DNA of 64,000 nt, from NCBI GenBank assembly GCA_963663315.1, contig OY760176.1, forward strand, positions 1,550,001 to 1,614,000. Reading direction: 5' to 3'. The notes beneath the pieces were generated by a model that made no database searches, had not been told where the DNA came from, and saw only the letters and a program-made list of their open reading frames with translations. The position numbers and the translations under genes are program-made. This document shows, piece after piece, positions 56,101 through 64,000 of the stretch (positions are counted from its first letter, which is position 1; the number at the start of each line of letters is the position of its first letter). This DNA comes from G963663315 sp963663315 (GTDB lineage Bacteria > Pseudomonadota > Gammaproteobacteria > Arenicellales > Poriferihabitantaceae).

Positions 56101-59100
56101 CCGTGAAGGGCTGGACCGTCTCGAAGTCCGTCACCGCCTGGGCCGTATTGCCCGTTACCGTCACCTGCACCTCGGTGTCGCCCGCGCGCGCCGCGCCGTC
56201 CAGCGCCGCCGTCACCGTCACGCTCTGCGAGACCCCGCCCTCATCCACCCGGTTCGGCGACAGGCTGAGCGTCACCTTCCGCGAGGCCTGGTCATCGTCG
56301 TCCACCGTAACGGACACCGATTGGCCGACAAGGCCGTCGTAATCGGCCCCCGCCGCCTCATGCGAAATCATCGCCATCTCGTCGTCGCCGTCCGGGTCCG
56401 CCAGCGCCCGCACCGTCACCGTCTGCATCCGGTTCCAGTTCAACGCCGTGAAAAAGAGGGTCCGCGGCTCCACCGTCACATCGTCATCGTCCGCCACCGT
56501 CGCCGTTACCGTCACCGCGCCGGTCGGCTGCGAGCCGAGCTTCACCGTGTAGCTCGCCTCCCGGCCCTGCTCCGTCATCCGCAGGCTTGGCGTCGAGACG
56601 ATAATGCCCCTCATGTCGTCGTCCGTGATCGTCACCTGGGCATTCGGGAAGGTCAGTTCCCGTGCAGAGGCTTCCACAAGGATGGTTTCGTCGCCTTCCA
56701 CCACGTTATCCGGGCTCGCGTACAGTGAGATGGTCCGCTGCGCGGTGGTCTCGCCTCTGGGGATGACCAGCGAGAACGCCGCCGGACTTGCAGTGAAGTC
56801 GTTCACGGACGCCGTGCCGCCGCGTATCAGCACGGTCACCGACGTGTCCATGGCGCGCGTGCCGACGAGCGCGACCGTCACTTTGAACGATCGGGTGCCG
56901 CTCGCTTCCCGTATCGCATCGTGCGACACGGAGATCGTCCCGGTTGTCGTCGTTTGGCCGCTGTCGGTCACCGTCACCAGGGCCTCCGGTCCCGGCACAT
57001 TGTTCGACCCGTAATCCGCCCCCGACACCGTATGGGAGATCGACGCCCGGTCGTCATTGACGTCGGCGTCCTCGGCCGCCGACACCGTCACCGTCTTCTC
57101 CGTTTCCCAGTTCAAGGTCGTGAAGGTCAGGCTCGTCGGCACGACCGACACGTCCGGATCCCCGGTCGCGACCGGCCGGACCGTTACGGTCCCCGTCGGC
57201 AGGGTGTTCAGCCTCACCGTATAGGTCCCGGTTCCGCCCTCCGCCAGGTCCAGGTCGAGGGGCGACACGATGACGCCGCGCCGCTCATTGTCGGCGGCCG
57301 TCACCTGCACGGACGCAGCGCGCACATTGCCCTCGCCATAGTCCGCCCCGGACACCGCGTGGGCGATCGTCGCCTGGTCGTCCAGCGGATCGCCGTCCTC
57401 CGCCGCGGAGACCGCCACCGTCTGCGCCGTCTGCCAGTCCGTGTCGGTGAAGATGAGCAAGGCCGGCACGAAGCTGATGTCGCCGTCGCCCGTTTTCGTG
57501 GGCGTCACCGTGACCGGGCCGGTCGGCTGCGAATCGAGTTCCACCGTGTAGCCCCGGCTGCCGCCCTCGTCGAGTTCGAGCTGCACCGGCGTCACGGTCA
57601 CGCCGCGGGTGTCGTCGTCCACGATCTTCACCGTCGCTGCGACTACCGTCGCGGCCGATGTGCCTTGCAGGGCGGGCGTCGCCGTGGCCGTCACCGAGAC
57701 CGTCTCGTCATTCTCGTCGAGCCCGTCATCCACCGGCGTGATGGCCATCTGCGCCGTGGTCTGGAAGGTCTCGTTGTAATCGTGTGACCCGCCGATCCGG
57801 AACGTAGCCTCGCTGAAGCTGAAATCCGTCGTCGCAGCCGTGCCCGCGGTTACCGACAGCACCACTGAATATTCCTCCGGCTCGACGCCGCCCGGCTCAT
57901 TGCCGCCGAGCGTCGCTGTCACGGTCACCACCGCCGCACCGCCGCCCTCGGGGATTTCCGCGCGGTCCACGGTCAGCACGAGCGTCGCGCCGCTCTTCTG
58001 GGCATCAAGCACCTGCACCGGAAGGTTGCTTCTGACGCTGCCGTAGTCACCGCCGGAAGCCGCGTGGCCGATCATGTGGTTATCGTCGGTCGAGTTGCTG
58101 TCCGCGCCCGCGCGCAGCGTCACTGTCTGCGCCGTTTGCCAGTCCGACGTCGTGAAGGTCAGCGTCTTCGAGGACGCGAAATCCGCAGCCTGCGGGTTCG
58201 AGGCAGTCGCGACGGTGAGCCCGCCCGCCCCGGACACCGTCACGGTCACCGGCCCCGTCGGCTCGGAGGTCAGCGCGACCGTGTAGCCGGTGTCGGACGG
58301 AACGCTCGTCAACCCTTCCACCAGGACCAGCGTCGCGGGCGTGAGCGCGATGCCGCGCGTGTCGTCGTCCTCGATGGTCAGCGTTACATTCTGCGGGTTC
58401 CCGGCCACGCCCGGCGCCGGCAGCTTGCCGTTTGCCGCCGTCGCCGAAACCCTCACCCGCTTGTTCGCCGTATCGATGTCGTTGTCGTTGGCGCGGATCG
58501 TCACCGTGCCGGTGCTCGCCGTCAGGCCGGCCGGGACCGTGAGCTGCGCGCCGGTCGGCGTGAAGTCGCCGGCCACCGCCGGGCTCACCGCCGCCGTCGA
58601 TACCGTCACGACCGTCGCCTCGCTCGACGGGTGCGACAGCACCGCCGTCACCGCCGCCTCGCCGACGTTCTCCCCGATCGAACTCTGCGACAGCTTCAGC
58701 GTCACCGTCGGCGGCGGGTCGTCGTCCGCGATGGTCAACACCACGTCGGCCGGCGTCCCCGGCTCGTAGCCCTGAGTGTTCTCCACCGTCGCCGAGACCG
58801 TCACCTGCTTGTCCGGCGCGTCGGTATCGTTGTCCACCGCCCGGATCGTCGCCGTGCCGCTCACGGTGGCCCCCGCCAGGATCGACAACACCGTCCCGGT
58901 AATCTGGAAATCCGCCGCCAGCGCAGGGCTCACCGCTGCCGCAGACACCGTCACCGTGGTCGCCTCGCTCGACGGATGCGACAGCCTCGCCGTCACCGTC
59001 GTCGACCTGTTGTCCTCGCCGATGGTGTTGGAGTTCGCGCCCAGATGCAGGGTCACCGTCGGCGGCGGCTCGTCGTCCTCAATGGTCAACGCCACGCCGG

Positions 59101-62100
59101 CCGGCTGAACGATCCCCTGCCCGTTGACCGCCGTCGCGAGCACCGTCCGGAGCTTGTCCGGCGCGTCGGTGTTGTCGTTCATCGCCGTCAGCGTCACCGA
59201 ACCGCTGCTCGCTTCGTCCCCCGCCGGGATCGTGAGGACACCGTTCGCGCTCAGCGTGAAGTCGCCCGGTGCCGGCGTAATCGTCACCGTGGTCGCCTCG
59301 CTCGACGGATGCGACAGCGTCGCCGTCACCGTCGTATAGCCGTCGTTCTCGCCGATGGAGTCCACGCCCAGATGCAGGGTCACCGTCGGCTCCGGGTCGT
59401 CGTCCTGGATGTCGAGCGCCGCGTCGGCCAGCGCGACATTCGCCATCCCGGCGGCGGCGTTGGACGCTCTTCGCACACCCTGGCTGTTGCTCGCCGTCGC
59501 CGAAACCGTCACTGCCTTGTCCGGCGCATCGGTGCGATTGTCCACCGCCGCGACCGTCACCGTCCCGGTGCTGTCCTGCGAGCCCGCCGCGATCGTCAGC
59601 ATCGTCCCCGTCTGCGTGAAGTCCCCGGCCACCGCCGGGCTTACCGCAGCCGTCGACACCTCAATCCGGGTATCCTCGCTCGACAGTCGGTCGAGACGCG
59701 CGGTCACCGTCGTCGAACCGCCGTTCTCGTCGATCGACGCCAGCGTCAGCACCAGGCTCGCCACCGGCGCCGGGTCGTCGTCCCGGATCGTCAGCGTCAT
59801 ATCCGCCGGCGTCCCCTGCTCATAGCCCTGCGTATTGTCCACCGTCGCCGAGACCGTCACCGTCTTGTCCGGCGCATCCGTCTCGTTGTCCACCGGCACG
59901 ATCGTCAGCGTGCCCGTGCTCGCCGTCTGCCCGGCCGAAATCGTCAGCGTGTCGCCGGTCAGCGCGAAGTCGCTGGCGACCGCCGGAGCGACCGCCGCCG
60001 CCGAGACCGTTATCGTCGTCTCCTCGCTCGACGGATGGGAGAGCGATGCCGTCACCGTGATCGCCGTGCTGTCGTTCTCGTCCGTCGCCGTCTTCGAAAG
60101 ACTCAGCATCACCGTGGGCGGCGGGTCGTCGTCCTCGATGGTCAGCGTCTCACCGGCCGGCTGCGTAATGTCCTTCGTGTTCACGGCTGTGCCGGAAACC
60201 GTCACCTCCTTGTCCGGCGCATCGACATTGTTGCCGTTGGCCGTAATGGTCACCGTCCCCGTGCTCGTCTGCGCTCCGGCCGCGATGGTGAGCGTCCGGT
60301 TCGTGCTCAACGCGAAATCCCCGGTCACCGCCGGGCTCACCGCCGCCGCCGAAACCGTCACCATCGTCGGCTTGCTGGACGGGCGGTCGAGAATCGCGGT
60401 CACCGTCGTCAAACCGCTGTTCTCGCCGATCGAGTCCGGCGTCAGGACCAGTGTCACGACCGGGACCGGGTCGTCGTCGGTAATCGTCAGCGCCGCCCCG
60501 TCCGGATTGACGATCCCGTACCCGTTCGCCGCCGTCGCCAGCACCGTCACCGTCTTGTCTTCCGCGTCGGTCTCGTTGTTCACCGCGGTCAGGGTCGCCG
60601 TCAGGCTCTCGGTCGATCCCGCCGGGATCGTCAGCGTCCCGTCCACGGTGAAATCGTCGGGCGCGGGCGTGATCGTCACGACGGTCTCGTGGCTCGACGG
60701 GTGGGGGATCGTCGCCTTCACCGTCGTCGTGCCGGCGTTCTCGCCGATCGTGTCCGTGCCCAGCACCAGCGCCACCTTGGGCGTCTCCTCGTCGTCGCGG
60801 ATCGTCAGCGTCTCATCCGCCGGCGTCCCCAGCTCGTAGCCCGGCGCCGGCAGCTTGCCGTTCACCACCGTCGCCGAAACCGTCACCGCCTTGTCCGCCG
60901 CGTCGACATTGTTGTCGTTGGCGGTCACCGTCACCGTCCCGGTGCTCCGCGTCTCCCTGGCCGGGATGGTGAGCACCTTGTTTCCGCTCAACGCAAAATC
61001 CCCGGCGACCGCCGGGCTCACCGCCGCCGCCGACACCGTCACCGTCGTCGCTTCGCTGGACGGGTGGGACAGGCTCGCCGTCACCGTGCTGACATGTCCC
61101 AACGCGCCGTCGTCCGACTCGCGGACCGACGCCGGCGAGAGGATCAGCGTCACCGTCGGCGCTTCGTCGTCGTCGGTGATGGTCAGGGAAGGGACCGGCG
61201 CCGCCGGAATTGAAGTTTGGTCCAAATAGCCATTGGCTACATAGGGGACTACACTCAACGTTATCACCGCCGTCCGGTCCGGCTCGTCGACATCGTTGTC
61301 CAAGGCCCGCACGACGATCGAATCGCCCGTCTTCTGCCCGGCCGCGATGCTAAGTCTGGTTGTTGGGACGTTACCGGAGGCTAAGAATCGCAATGCAGGA
61401 CCGCTAATGATCGAGACCCTCACTTCCCCTTCGACCGCGATGTCCAGGGTCGCCGTGACCGTGGTCCGGTGCTGGTGTCCCGTCTGGTCCGGGTCGTCCG
61501 ACTCTCGGATCGTGCTGTCGGCCAGCACCAGCGTCATCGTCGGCAACGCCTCGTTGTTGACGATCGTCCCGGTGGCCGCCCTCTCCGTTCCGAGTACCGC
61601 GTTGGCGTTCGGGTTGCGCAGCGTTACCGTGACGGTCTCGTCCCCTTCGTAGACCTCGTCCTGGACGGTGTTCAGCGTGATGGTCTGCGAAGTCTCGTTC
61701 GCGGCGAAGGTGAGCCTCCCGCTCGTCGTGCCCGTCAGGTCGTTCGTCGAGGCGGTGTTCCCGCCGGAGGTCGAGACCGCCCAGCCGACGGTCACCTGCC
61801 GGTCGGTCGCCGGCGAGAGCGTCACGTCGAAGGTCAGCGCGCTGCCCTCGATCGCGCTCGCCTCCTCGATTGTCATCAGGGTCGGCTGCTCGACCGTCGG
61901 GGTCTCCAGGCTCTCGCGCACTTCCGGGCTGCCGAGATTGTCGAAGAAGCTCGTCTTCACCTTGAGCGTGTGGCCGAGATCGGCCGTGACCGGCGTGTAG
62001 ATCGTGCCGGTGGCCCCATCTATCTCCGTTTCGACGTTGCTGCCGTCCACCCGGAACCACTGGTAGTTCAGCGCGGACGGCCGCCCGTCGGCATCCGCCA

Positions 62101-63934
62101 CCATGCTCGCCGAGGCGGTCAGCGTCCGCCCGACCTGCGTCATGCCGGCGATGTCGCTCACGATCACCGGCGCCCCCGTCGCGTCGTTGTTCGGCGGCAG
62201 GCTCAGCGCGATTTCGCGCGTGGTGTAGAGGGAGAAGTCGATGCCGTTAGCGGATTGCCAAAGATAACCGCTATTATAGGTATGACCAGTGCCTCCGAAA
62301 TCCCTTGTTTCGCCGCAGTAGTGGAACCGGAGCGCGGCTCTCACCGGAGCCGTCAATTGCGTCCCGGAGAACCTGACGTGCAAGATCCTGGTATCGGCGC
62401 GGATGGTCGACGTTACTCGATCTATATTGTAGGTGACGCCGCCGACCGTAAAACCGGCGCCGGGGGGCAGGTCGCCATATCCGCCAGTTCCCGCTAAGAA
62501 CCCCGCAGTATGATTTCCCACATAGAACCCCGTGCCATCGGGGCTCGAGGCTACCCCAACCGTCATCGTGCCGGACCAGACTTCCCGTCTGGCGCCGGGA
62601 TTGGGCGCGCTGCAGACGGCCGCCGGTGTCGCCGACATCGTGGCCGCCGCGCCGCCGCCCGCGCTGTTGACCGCCCGCACCTCGAAGGCATGGGCCGCGC
62701 TGGAAAGCCCGGTAATCAAGACTGAGCTTTGAGATCCACCGCCAATGGCGGTCCAGGCCGTGTTCGCCGGCACGGAGGCGCCTTGCGCGTAGCGGAATTG
62801 GTAACCGGTGACCGTCGCCCCGCCAGTGTCCGTCGGCGCCGTCCAGTCCAGCCGCACCCGCCCGTCGCCCGCCTCGGCTATCAGGCTCGCAGGCGGGCCC
62901 GGCGGGTCGGCCCCGTCGGTGACGCTGATGGTCACGCCCACGGTTGCCGCGCCGCCAATGCCGTCATCGGCCTTGATCGTCACGGAGTAGCTGGACTTGG
63001 TCTCGTAGTCGAGCGCATCCTTGGTCTTGATCTGCCGGGTCGTTGCATCGAACGTGAACGAGGCCGCGTCCGTGCCCTCCATGGTGTAGGTCAGCGTATC
63101 GCCGTCCGCGTCCGTCGCCGCGGGGATGGCATCGCCGATATTCGTGTCCGCCGCCGTGTTCTCCGCGATGCTGCGCATCAGCGTGGTGCCGGTGAATGCC
63201 GGGGCGGTGTTGGCACTGGTATTGACGGTGCCCCTGACGGCAATCAAGGCCGAATTGCCCTGAGCATTGTCCGCGTAAGTCGGCTCCCCCTTGATTCGCC
63301 ATTTGTAGGCATTGTCTATGCTCCACCCCGATGATTCAACGGTTTCGGAATCGTCTGTACCCCTGTTAACAGCCGCTCCAGAGTCATTTGAACTGTGCGT
63401 GATCGTCACGAAGTAGGTCGCCGATGCACCAAGCGGGGTTCCCATCGGCGCCGTATACGTAACTGTTAGATTATTCGTGCTTGACGTTATGGAGGCGGGG
63501 CCCTGGAGCGTTACCGGGTTCGCACCCGTCGGGCTCAACTTGACGAGCGTCACCGTCGGAGGGACAGTGCTGGTCCCACTATCAACCTTTATATCGATTT
63601 CGGTCACGGTGAAACCGGTCATATTACTGCCGGTCATAAAGCCTTGGGCGAATTCAAAAGTATCAAGGCTAACAGAGTCGGGGGCGGAAATAGTGGTATT
63701 GGTGACCAAAGTGGTGTCCTGGGCCCGGGCGGGCGCGGCCACCGCCAGGGTCGCGAGGACGACGAACCCGGCGCAAAATGCAAACGGAACGATCGGCGCC
63801 CCGGAGAAATGCGCGGCGGTCCGGCCCGCTCTTGCCCGCGGGAGCGCGTTTATGCAGCCCGCGAGCCGTCGAACCCACCGCGCTGTCGCGGCGCCGGCAA
63901 ATCCCTGCCTTGAGAGAGCGTGAAGATATAACAC
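50165..63934 (-). CDS. Giant (4,589-residue) Calx-beta autotransporter-like surface protein
   Basis: One uninterrupted frame. A signal peptide with an unusually long N-region ends near residue 71 (VAAPARA-QDTT). Next come a beta-sandwich (about 72-235), a cadherin-like domain (about 236-340; DADGDTLTYTMEG), a fibronectin III-like domain (about 345-432), a second sandwich (440-585) and an Ig-like domain (590-680). About 27 Calx-beta-like modules of roughly 90-115 residues follow (about 680-3660 and 3830-4078). Each ends in an acidic linker such as TIEDDDPPP that could bind calcium. A helical linker (KVWIARFGRTVTEQMLEAVEGRM) precedes a barrel from about 4175 ending VGFRLTARF. Start GTG at 63934; a TGA lies five codons upstream. 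Strongly G+C-rich and unlike the neighbouring 40-50 kb. Adhesion or biofilm is the likely role. Confidence 0.85.
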   Translation of the reverse strand: MLYLHALSRQGFAGAATARWVRRLAGCINALPRARAGRTAAHFSGAPIVPFAFCAGFVVLATLAVAAPARAQDTTLVTNTTISAPDSVSLDTFEFAQGFMTGSNMTGFTVTEIDIKVDSGTSTVPPTVTLVKLSPTGANPVTLQGPASITSSTNNLTVTYTAPMGTPLGASATYFVTITHSSNDSGAAVNRGTDDSETVESSGWSIDNAYKWRIKGEPTYADNAQGNSALIAVRGTVNTSANTAPAFTGTTLMRSIAENTAADTNIGDAIPAATDADGDTLTYTMEGTDAASFTFDATTRQIKTKDALDYETKSSYSVTIKADDGIGGAATVGVTISVTDGADPPGPPASLIAEAGDGRVRLDWTAPTDTGGATVTGYQFRYAQGASVPANTAWTAIGGGSQSSVLITGLSSAAHAFEVRAVNSAGGGAAATMSATPAAVCSAPNPGARREVWSGTMTVGVASSPDGTGFYVGNHTAGFLAGTGGYGDLPPGAGFTVGGVTYNIDRVTSTIRADTRILHVRFSGTQLTAPVRAALRFHYCGETRDFGGTGHTYNSGYLWQSANGIDFSLYTTREIALSLPPNNDATGAPVIVSDIAGMTQVGRTLTASASMVADADGRPSALNYQWFRVDGSNVETEIDGATGTIYTPVTADLGHTLKVKTSFFDNLGSPEVRESLETPTVEQPTLMTIEEASAIEGSALTFDVTLSPATDRQVTVGWAVSTSGGNTASTNDLTGTTSGRLTFAANETSQTITLNTVQDEVYEGDETVTVTLRNPNANAVLGTERAATGTIVNNEALPTMTLVLADSTIRESDDPDQTGHQHRTTVTATLDIAVEGEVRVSIISGPALRFLASGNVPTTRLSIAAGQKTGDSIVVRALDNDVDEPDRTAVITLSVVPYVANGYLDQTSIPAAPVPSLTITDDDEAPTVTLILSPASVRESDDGALGHVSTVTASLSHPSSEATTVTVSAAAVSPAVAGDFALSGNKVLTIPARETRSTGTVTVTANDNNVDAADKAVTVSATVVNGKLPAPGYELGTPADETLTIRDDEETPKVALVLGTDTIGENAGTTTVKATIPHPSSHETVVTITPAPDDFTVDGTLTIPAGSTESLTATLTAVNNETDAEDKTVTVLATAANGYGIVNPDGAALTITDDDPVPVVTLVLTPDSIGENSGLTTVTAILDRPSSKPTMVTVSAAAVSPAVTGDFALSTNRTLTIAAGAQTSTGTVTITANGNNVDAPDKEVTVSGTAVNTKDITQPAGETLTIEDDDPPPTVMLSLSKTATDENDSTAITVTASLSHPSSEETTITVSAAAVAPAVASDFALTGDTLTISAGQTASTGTLTIVPVDNETDAPDKTVTVSATVDNTQGYEQGTPADMTLTIRDDDPAPVASLVLTLASIDENGGSTTVTARLDRLSSEDTRIEVSTAAVSPAVAGDFTQTGTMLTIAAGSQDSTGTVTVAAVDNRTDAPDKAVTVSATASNSQGVRRASNAAAGMANVALADAALDIQDDDPEPTVTLHLGVDSIGENDGYTTVTATLSHPSSEATTVTITPAPGDFTLSANGVLTIPAGDEASSGSVTLTAMNDNTDAPDKLRTVLATAVNGQGIVQPAGVALTIEDDEPPPTVTLHLGANSNTIGEDNRSTTVTARLSHPSSEATTVTVSAAAVSPALAADFQITGTVLSILAGATVSGTATIRAVDNDTDAPDKQVTVSATVENTQGYEPGTPADVVLTIADDDPPPTVTLKLSQSSIGENVGEAAVTAVLSHPSSEATVVTVSTAAVSPAVAGDFTPTGAQLTVPAGLTASTGTVTIRANDNDIDTANKRVRVSATAANGKLPAPGVAGNPQNVTLTIEDDDTRGIALTPATLVLVEGLTSVPSDTGYTVALTSEPTGPVTVTVSGAGGLTVATASNPQAADFASSKTLTFTTSDWQTAQTVTLRAGADSNSTDDNHMIGHAASGGDYGSVRSNLPVQVLDAQKSGATLVLTVDRAEIPEGGGAAVVTVTATLGGNEPGGVEPEEYSVVLSVTAGTAATTDFSFSEATFRIGGSHDYNETFQTTAQMAITPVDDGLDENDETVSVTATATPALQGTSAATVVAATVKIVDDDTRGVTVTPVQLELDEGGSRGYTVELDSQPTGPVTVTPTKTGDGDISFVPALLIFTDTDWQTAQTVAVSAAEDGDPLDDQATIAHAVSGADYGEGNVRAASVQVTAADNERRGVIVSPLDLDLAEGGTGTYTVRLNTLPTGTVTVRPVATGDPDVSVVPTSLTFTTLNWETEKTVTVSAAEDADVNDDRASISHTVSGADYGSNNVPGPEALVTVTDSGQTTTTGTISVSHDAIREASGTRSFKVTVALVGTRAMDTSVTVLIRGGTASVNDFTASPAAFSLVIPRGETTAQRTISLYASPDNVVEGDETILVEASARELTFPNAQVTITDDDMRGIIVSTPSLRMTEQGREASYTVKLGSQPTGAVTVTATVADDDDVTVEPRTLFFTALNWNRMQTVTVRALADPDGDDEMAMISHEAAGADYDGLVGQSVSVTVDDDDQASRKVTLSLSPNRVDEGGVSQSVTVTAALDGAARAGDTEVQVTVTGNTAQAVTDFETVQPFTVMIPEGETGATGTFSFTPVNDSIDEGDETVTVGGTVTGLPVDSASLLLVDDDDRGVTASPLAVTVDEEGSQTYTLVLDTQPTGDVAVRLSVSGNRDVTVEPASLIFTLGNWNTARTVTVLAASDDDAADDTASVRHAVSGADYGGVRAGDIPVTVRDNDARGVTISAESVQLREGGRVTYTVVLDTQPTGTVTVRPSLADGSDSDVRVSPSALSFSTSSWKTPKTVTVSAVQDGDSDLDNATVVHAVSGADYGEAAVEASQVSVTVTDDDVLSTAVVLRLSTDTVREGGGRAQITVTAELDGSPREEATAVTLGLEGLTDGAQEGADFAAIQPVTLTIAAGRTSATARVPVEPVNDDIDEGAGEALRLTAQTTASGLTLQPSSFELTIEDDDEKGIVLSRTTLTVREEGSQTYTVRLKSQPTGDVAVALASEGADGGEVTPRPQQLVFTETDWRTVQTVTVEAAEDPDGDDGLAEIVHTASGGDYGGVAVTLPVTVDDNDQTSRSVQLSLAPDRVQEDAGPETVTVTAVLDGAARSTVTDVAVQAAGGTATAGTDFTEFGTVTVSIPVGLTEGTQTFSFSPVDDSVDEGLSETVVLGGTVQGLTVRTATLTIADNDGRGIELPEGSLTLDEGGNATYDVSLATEPTGTVTVRVTVSGDRDVSVEPGSLTFTASSWNTARTVTVTAAQDDDAIVDIAELRHSASGADYGGVRALPLAVEVREDDTRGVTINPESVQFREGGRATYTVVLDTRPSGTVTVRSSLAGGSDSDVRVSPSALSFSTSNWSTPKTVTVSAGQDGDSSPDSATVEHAVSGADYGEAAVTAAQVTVTVTDDDVPSTVIVLRLSADTVREGGGRTQITVTGELDAAPREDDTAVTLDLEGVANGAQAGADFAATGPVTLTIAAGRTSATALVPVEPVNDDIDEGAGEALRLTAQTTASGLTLQPSSFELTIEDDDEKGIVLSRTTLTVREEGSQTYTVRLKSQPTGTVTVSLAASGAGGGDLTFISTSLEFTANDWNTAQTVTVSAGGDGDSNDETATIAHAASGGDYGGQQADLPTTVLDKTGGPRATGVTISPIPTEASEDHGPRYTKEAFLALPAGAVHGPGTRLTFTLTFNLDVTVTLDPDIRARPELVLDLFGRERRARYTGPVGTPTDTMVFTWTAARGDNDPDGLTVRGIALNGSTIRDSQDRDTEAATFRAVRYKAHRVRGGLHTMRLVVSSGTALEGAPFTVRVQRSGGFDELAHAIVQVTDSGVAVNQGLSLLSFPFDEASQEQADPKFSVGAVTPPGDGEANAERTLTFELIATDVGDGEGGYSYWYETGDPAEVTVPVKDTGLAGGTPDSPALGVWDDWTQEPTQEQWDRGTRFPLRFDVTVPWPNVLRPRGDGTVTVQYETRNGTAVADSDYVATSGTLTFEAGETRKTVEVEVMADRHDEGEETLTLVLSNATGALIVQAEATGTIRNNGLIPKVWIARFGRTVTEQMLEAVEGRMRAAPAPGVEVSLAGEQIGGSPGPGSETEREAWREDETLRDAQRLNDWLNSETDDEEAQRRSRVVTSRDMLTGSAFTLTEETSAKDLVSFWGRGAVTSFDGREGDLTLDGEVVTGMLGADWRRGRWTTGLILSHSSAEGGYSGAPGAGDGSGSGTGTGGKVEATLTGLFPWARHALSDRLEAWGVAGYGAGELTVMPKKPGTDEDGAVIRADLDLRMAVVGLRGTILDGGGDGLTLTGKTDAMVVQTASGRGRGADGGNLEPARATVTRLRLGVEASRPVGLDGGATLTPSLEVGVRHDGGDAETGFGLDLGIGLALGDPERGLQAELRGRGLLAHESKGFRDIGLSGSLVWEGKPSSDLGAKLGLTQTVGGSSSDGADALLSRTTLDGLAANDDSEGGDDDLKSRRLELKFGYGLPAFGGRFTWTPEAYIGRSDTGRDYSLGWRLVRGGSGSDGGSLEISFEVRRSESANDDTQPVHEVGFRLTARF
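53142..53366 (-). repeat. Copy A of the duplicated block in the giant gene
   Basis: This 225 bp stretch shows no visible mismatch to 54834-55058. The wider duplication is 1,692 bp (564 residues) in period and covers several Calx-beta modules, with more divergence outside this core. Perfect identity next to diverged flanks suggests recent gene conversion or recombination. Confidence 0.85.
54834..55058 (-). repeat. Copy B of the duplicated block in the giant gene
   Basis: Partner of 53142-53366 at an offset of exactly 1,692 bp, a multiple of three, so the reading frame is kept. Flanking modules align as well (for example the DDDV linker, the RGVTI module and the VREGGGR module) but with substitutions. 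Confidence 0.85.
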
Positions 63935-64000
63935 TGGTACCCCCGATCATTGGTCTACTTATTATTAAATACTTGTTGAGAGACCGTGAAGATAAAACAC
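63911..64000. repeat. 25-bp direct repeat over the start of the giant gene
   Basis: 63911-63935 and 63976-64000 differ at only two of 25 positions and lie 65 bp apart. On the minus strand each copy begins with GTG and encodes a similar peptide (VLYLHALS and VFYLHGLS). The downstream copy contains the start of the giant gene. The upstream one runs into a stop after about 11 codons. Confidence 0.8.

Noticed and set aside
50198..61213. Very long plus-strand open frames of 959, 1,192 and 1,049 codons opposite the giant gene
   Set aside because: Their products are arginine, histidine and proline rich and follow the repeat period of the real gene. They are stop-free only because the repetitive G+C-rich DNA lacks TAA/TAG/TGA in that frame.

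Overview
The window looks like the chromosome of a Gram-negative gammaproteobacterium, probably uncultured and marine or host-associated. The lipid A and outer-membrane assembly genes give the envelope type. The gene order rpsB-tsf-frr-uppS-cdsA-dxr-rseP-bamA-skp-lpxD-fabZ-lpxA-lpxB-rnhB-dnaE, with map-glnD reading the other way from the rpsB end, is the gammaproteobacterial arrangement. No rRNA or tRNA gene was found, so a finer placement is not possible.

Region 1 (1-24.2 kb) is core housekeeping. A minus-strand block runs from rpsB (19.5 kb) to a fused pabBC (0.2 kb), followed by the first 47 codons of a TauE/SafE permease cut by the window edge. It covers translation, isoprenoid and phospholipid precursors, outer-membrane assembly, lipid A, replication and folate. 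Most neighbours overlap or nearly touch. Two oddities are the absence of pyrH between tsf and frr, and a long repeat-bearing tail on ribosomal protein S2. On the plus strand are map, glnD and an AmgK-type sugar kinase.

Region 2 (24.2-41.6 kb) is metabolic and transport. It holds an orphan FetB-like permease, a class III polyamine-type aminotransferase, a flavin amine oxidase, a complete mcl-mtkA-mtkB-ppc operon of the serine cycle for C1 assimilation, a Rieske oxygenase, a potF-potG-potH-potI polyamine importer, a SCO1-type copper chaperone, tadA, and a PD-(D/E)XK-like nuclease gene. The ppc-mcl operon is visibly more A+T rich than its neighbours. Its PEP carboxylase lacks the C-terminal feedback-inhibition residue of the E. 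coli enzyme. Together these genes suggest uptake and breakdown of amines with C1/C2 carbon assimilation.

Region 3 (41.6-50 kb) is a gene graveyard. It contains a twice-frameshifted ApeA-type HEPN gene, an IS5-family element, a Sel1-repeat protein, a uracil-DNA-glycosylase-like protein, a hybrid pseudogene joining an Old Yellow Enzyme fragment to the end of a nitrile hydratase beta subunit, a DUF2188 gene, a surface-protein fragment, and a broken autotransporter whose barrel is almost entirely deleted.

Region 4 (50.2-63.9 kb) is one very G+C-rich gene for a 4,589-residue predicted surface protein. It has a signal peptide, cadherin-like, fibronectin III-like and Ig-like domains, about 27 Calx-beta-like modules and a C-terminal autotransporter-like barrel. 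A 564-residue block inside it is duplicated with a stretch of perfect DNA identity. It is the most striking object in the window.
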